7,424 nucleotides of DNA. Source: Bacillota bacterium (GTDB lineage Bacteria; Bacillota; Desulfotomaculia; Desulfotomaculales; Desulfotomaculaceae). The position numbers and the translations under genes were made by a program. Where the stretch lies: contig JAMCWI010000084.1 of the NCBI GenBank assembly GCA_023481335.1, positions 1 through 7,424 of the forward strand. Reading direction: 5' to 3'. This document shows, one piece after another, positions 5,125-7,424 of the stretch. Numbering within the stretch: position 1 is the stretch's first letter; every line of letters begins with the position of its first letter. Under the pieces are notes generated by a model, which was not told the origin of the DNA, ran no database searches, and worked only from the letters and a program-made list of their open reading frames with translations.

Positions 5125-5755
5125 AAAGTTCCACCAGCATTTCATCAATCTTTTTGATGAGAATCGAAATAGAATCCATGGTTAACACAACAAAAACAAC
5201 ACCCTCTATTTTCGTTTTTACCAAGGAGAAGGTTGTGCGGATTAGCAATATATAATGGCCTGTCTCATGTGGAAATTTTGGCTGATGGTCGGGGTAGTGA
5301 AAGAATTCTACTTCCGGCAGCGAGTAGATGATTTGTTTATCCAGCAAATTAGCGAAGCTGCCCACGATTGTATTTAACATGATGTTGCCAATCTCTTTCA
5401 TAGCATCTATGTCTGTATCGGAAAAATCCATAAAACCATCATCTTCTAAGGGTATTTCGTCCCCCATGAAGAGACTGACTAATATCTTTCCTTCTTTAAC
5501 GGGAAAAACAAGTTGGGCCTTACCCTTAAGCTCATTGCCGAATGCCAAGGACGAAGATACGATATGTCCCTTAAAAATGTTGGCAAAGGGTTCATCTTCT
5601 ATCTTTTTTCCCAGTAATGAGATGTGGCTTAGTTCTATTTCCGGGATGGTGAGTTTAATTTTTTGGCCTGCCATTTCGGACAGCAAGCTTGCGGCCTGTC
5701 CAAAGGAGACATTCATAAATTCTTTAAGCGCATCCCGTTGCAAAGATGAAAGCAT
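5117..5755 (-). CDS. cheC: CheC-type CheY-P phosphatase
   Basis: 212 residues from ATG 5755-5753, with a GGGGG-type ribosome binding site 7 nt upstream; the longer open frame to 5851 is an unused extension inside the receiver gene. Two copies of the CheC/CheX/FliY phosphatase signature ([D/S]-x3-E-x2-N-x22-P) are complete: D8, E12, N15, P38 and D117, E121, N124, P147. CheC proteins with two such sites dephosphorylate CheY-P, often with help from CheD, and can bind other chemotaxis proteins. There is no CheD, MCP or flagellar gene here. The start lies 1 nt after the receiver stop and the end overlaps the cyclase start by 8 nt, so the adjacent receiver is the natural substrate. The first helix (KEFMNVSFG) departs from the usual EIGNIGxG wording but keeps the catalytic Glu and Asn. 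Confidence 0.92.
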   Translation of the reverse strand: MLSSLQRDALKEFMNVSFGQAASLLSEMAGQKIKLTIPEIELSHISLLGKKIEDEPFANIFKGHIVSSSLAFGNELKGKAQLVFPVKEGKILVSLFMGDEIPLEDDGFMDFSDTDIDAMKEIGNIMLNTIVGSFANLLDKQIIYSLPEVEFFHYPDHQPKFPHETGHYILLIRTTFSLVKTKIEGVVFVVLTMDSISILIKKIDEMLVELYG

Positions 5756-5756
5756 C

Positions 5757-6125
5757 TCAATCCCCCTTAATAACATCGGCAATTTGTGCCGCCTTTTCCC
5801 GGGAAATGGGTTTGTTGATAACTTTCGTAGCTCCCAGTTCCTCCACCTCATCCCGGGTGTATTTCTGTATATCTGCCGTGAGAATTATAATCTTTGCCTT
5901 TGCCTTTGCCTCCATGCCCTTGATTAGCTTAAGTACTTCTTGCCCGGACAGGCCAGGCATCAATAAGTCCATTAAAGTTGCCTCCGGCCGTTCTTTCTTA
6001 TAAAGGTTCCAACCTTCTGCACCGTCATGGGCGGTTATATACTCCGCTTCCGGCAGGAACTCCCGTAAAAATTTTATGATTTGTGTACGATACACGGCAG
6101 AATCGTCAATGACAAGAATCTTCAA
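5757..6125 (-). CDS. Stand-alone CheY-like response regulator receiver
   Basis: 122 residues, a single receiver domain with no output domain. The TTG start is chosen because GGAGGAG lies 5 nt upstream and because MKILVIDDS is the usual first strand of the family. Acidic pair D7-D8, phospho-acceptor D53 (in MDLLMPG), T83 and K105-P106 are all present, so it should be phosphorylated on D53 by a histidine kinase encoded elsewhere. Position 103 is Ile rather than the Tyr/Phe used as a switch in flagellar CheY, so motor binding is not assured. It is the first gene of an operon with a CheC-type phosphatase (1 nt gap) and a diguanylate cyclase. A short AKAKAK stretch (73-78) comes from a TTTGCC triplication (5893-5910). 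Confidence 0.95.
   Translation of the reverse strand: MKILVIDDSAVYRTQIIKFLREFLPEAEYITAHDGAEGWNLYKKERPEATLMDLLMPGLSGQEVLKLIKGMEAKAKAKIIILTADIQKYTRDEVEELGATKVINKPISREKAAQIADVIKGD
5893..5910. repeat. Hexanucleotide microsatellite (TTTGCC)3
   Basis: Three perfect tandem copies of TTTGCC lie inside the receiver gene and encode alternating Lys/Ala in the loop before the fourth strand. Each copy adds two residues in frame, so slippage would change loop length without breaking the frame. Confidence 0.7.
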
Positions 6126-6152
6126 ATAAACTCCTCCTGCATATTTATTCCT

Positions 6153-6181
6153 ATCATATCTTACAAATTCTGTATTATCAA
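6153..6181 (-). promoter_or_regulatory. Sigma-A promoter of the receiver-CheC-cyclase operon
   Basis: On the minus strand, TTGATA (6181-6176), a 17-nt spacer and TATGAT (6158-6153) are close to the vegetative consensus. Transcription should start near 6146, about 20 nt before the TTG start at 6125, leaving a short leader carrying GGAGGAG. No flagellar sigma-D-like motif is seen, which argues that the operon is not part of the late motility regulon. Confidence 0.7.
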
Positions 6182-6241
6182 CGTTTTCCAGGTTATATTT
6201 CTTATTATTAAAAAAACTTTATCAACTGCTGTGATTGTAAA

Positions 6242-6283
6242 TTTATAAAAAGGGATTCTCGCCACAATGGTGAGAATCCCTTT
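6242..6283 (-). terminator. Rho-independent terminator of the ABC-F gene
   Basis: On the minus strand, AAAGGGATTCTC pairs with GAGAATCCCTTT. After one A-C mismatch, CCA/TGG adds three more pairs around a TTG loop (stem 6249-6283). The stem is followed by TTTATAAAT. It separates the ABC-F gene from the operon promoter downstream. Confidence 0.85.
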
Positions 6284-6295
6284 ATTGATAAAATT

Positions 6296-6316
6296 GGCCG
6301 GACCCTCTATCCGGCC
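6296..6316 (-). repeat. Hairpin across the ABC-F stop codon
   Basis: GGCCGGA (6296-6302) and TCCGGCC (6310-6316) form a perfect 7-bp inverted repeat. The 7-nt loop holds the TAG stop codon (6309-6307 on the minus strand). Only AATTTTATC follows, so it is a weak terminator alone; it may protect the 3' end or act in tandem with the terminator 13 nt downstream. Confidence 0.6.
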
Positions 6317-7424
6317 TTCATTTCTAAATATTCATCATAGGTCATATACCGATCCACCAATCCGTTTGGCGTAATTTCGATGATGCGATTTGCAATGGTT
6401 TGAGTAAATTGATGATCCTGGGAAACAAACAACATAGTTCCATCGAACTTGATCAACCCGTTGTTAAGGGCGGTGATGGATTCTAAATCCAAATGGTTCG
6501 TTGGTTCGTCCAGGAGTAAAACATTGGAGCCGTTTAGCATCGTCCTTGCCAGCATGCAGCGCACTTTTTCTCCGCCGGAGAGGACCTGTGCGCTTTTCTG
6601 CGTTTCTTCCCCCGAAAAGAGCATGCGGCCCAGGAACCCCCGGACAAAGCTTTCTTCCTGGTCGCTGGAGTATTGACGCAACCAGTCCACCAGGTTTAAA
6701 TCTACATCAAAATAAGCGGAATTATCCTTGGGCAAATAGGCTTGGGATGTGGATACACCCCACTTATAGGTGCCCTGATCCGGGGCCAGTTCACCCATCA
6801 ATATTTTAAACAACGCCGTTTTAGCCAATCCGTCAGGGCCCACAAAGGCAATCTTATCGCCTTTATTTACCGTAAAACTTAGACCTTCTAAAACTTGCTC
6901 CCCATCCAGGCTGATACTTAGATTTTCTACGCTAAGAAGCTGATCGCCGGCCTCCCGGTTTGGTTTAAAATCAATATACGGGTATTTGCGCGAGGAAGGT
7001 TTAATATCTTCCAGCGTTAGTTTCTCCAATTGCTTTTTCCGGGATGTGGCCTGCTTGGCTTTGGAAGCATTGGAACTGAACCTCTCAATGAACCGTTGCA
7101 AATCCTTAATTTTTTCTTCCTTTTTCTTATTTGCATCCTTGGCCAACTGCAGAGCCAGTTGACTGGATTCAAACCAAAAGTCGTAGTTGCCCACGTACAA
7201 TTTAATATTGCCAAAGTCGATATCCGCAATATGGGTGCACACTTTATTTAAAAAATGGCGATCGTGGGAGACAACAATCACTGTATTTTCAAAGTCATAA
7301 AGGAAATCTTCCAGCCAGCGAATGGCCTCGACATCCAGGTGGTTCGTCGGTTCATCCAACAATAAAATATCAGGGTTGCCAAACAAAGCCCTGGCCAACA
7401 GGACTTTTAATTTCTCCACCCCGC
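6307..7424 (-). CDS. ABC-F family ATPase, YkpA/YbiT-like (5' end outside the window)
   Basis: The frame is open at the right edge; the visible 371 or so residues are the C-terminal two-thirds of a protein usually about 530-540 long. GTG 7419 is an internal codon, because the frame begins within what should be the first ABC signature (GGVEKLKV). Residues below count from 7419. The first ATPase domain keeps Walker B (LLLDEPTNHLD, 19-29) and the switch SHDR (51-54). The interdomain linker (about 88-150) is Lys/Arg-rich with FSSNASKAKQATSR, typical of the YbiT/YkpA branch. The second domain has GPDGLAKT (194-201), signature LSGGEK (280-285), Walker B LLLDEPTNHLD (301-311) and FVSQDHQF (331-338). 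ABC-F proteins lack membrane domains and work at the ribosomal E site; YbiT-type members are housekeeping rather than proven resistance factors. The Ala in Walker A and the Gln in place of the switch His are deviations in the second domain. Confidence 0.93.
   Translation of the reverse strand, partial: GVEKLKVLLARALFGNPDILLLDEPTNHLDVEAIRWLEDFLYDFENTVIVVSHDRHFLNKVCTHIADIDFGNIKLYVGNYDFWFESSQLALQLAKDANKKKEEKIKDLQRFIERFSSNASKAKQATSRKKQLEKLTLEDIKPSSRKYPYIDFKPNREAGDQLLSVENLSISLDGEQVLEGLSFTVNKGDKIAFVGPDGLAKTALFKILMGELAPDQGTYKWGVSTSQAYLPKDNSAYFDVDLNLVDWLRQYSSDQEESFVRGFLGRMLFSGEETQKSAQVLSGGEKVRCMLARTMLNGSNVLLLDEPTNHLDLESITALNNGLIKFDGTMLFVSQDHQFTQTIANRIIEITPNGLVDRYMTYDEYLEMKAG

Noticed and set aside
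5756..5851. N-terminal extension of the CheC-like protein
   Set aside because: It lies inside the receiver gene, has no family similarity, and the start at 5755 has a good ribosome binding site.
5328..5927. 199-codon plus-strand open frame opposite the CheC and receiver genes
   Set aside because: It lies antisense to two clear protein families and has no domain of its own.

Overview
This 7.4 kb window looks like chromosome of a low-to-moderate-GC, Gram-positive Firmicute, most likely an anaerobic Clostridia member near the Desulfotomaculum/Peptococcaceae group. The evidence is strong AGGAGG-type ribosome binding sites, frequent GTG/TTG starts, intrinsic terminators with long U-tracts, a CheC-type phosphatase and a YkpA/YbiT-type ABC-F protein. 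The lineage is inferred from protein style, not from a marker gene. All genes but one lie on the minus strand. No tRNA, rRNA, CRISPR array, insertion sequence or prophage gene is visible.

Left edge (1-1950). A zinc-finger anti-sigma-like membrane protein with a DUF4349-like outer domain (495-1565, minus) is followed by its own terminator and by the start of a DUF3298-like gene (from 305, minus). That second gene is cut off because bases 1-87 are a perfect inverted copy of bases 489-575, the last codons of the anti-sigma gene. The fold-back, with a loop of 401 bases, is either a real inverted duplication or a chimeric contig end. No sigma-factor gene sits next to the anti-sigma gene, but an ECF-type promoter (GGAAC-N17-CGTC) lies just upstream of it.

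Middle (1951-4004). A small three-helix membrane protein of unknown function (plus) converges on, and overlaps by 29 bp, a DEAD-box RNA helicase gene (minus). The small gene's probable terminator lies inside the helicase coding sequence. Upstream of the helicase is a 66-residue cold-shock protein gene, with a strong terminator between the two. Both products act on RNA structure and are a familiar cold-adaptation pair.

Right part (4135-6181). A tight three-gene operon, read on the minus strand from a clear sigma-A promoter, encodes a stand-alone CheY-like receiver, a CheC-type phosphatase with both active-site signatures intact, and a PAS-GGDEF diguanylate cyclase with an intact product-inhibition site. 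The spacings are +1 nt and -8 nt. This suggests a compact module linking receiver phosphorylation to cyclic-di-GMP output; the kinase must be elsewhere. It is the most interesting biology in the window.

Right edge (6249-7424). The C-terminal two-thirds of an ABC-F ATPase (minus, 5' end outside the window) is followed by two hairpins, the second a good terminator. Its second ATPase domain has a departed Walker A motif and Gln in place of the switch His.
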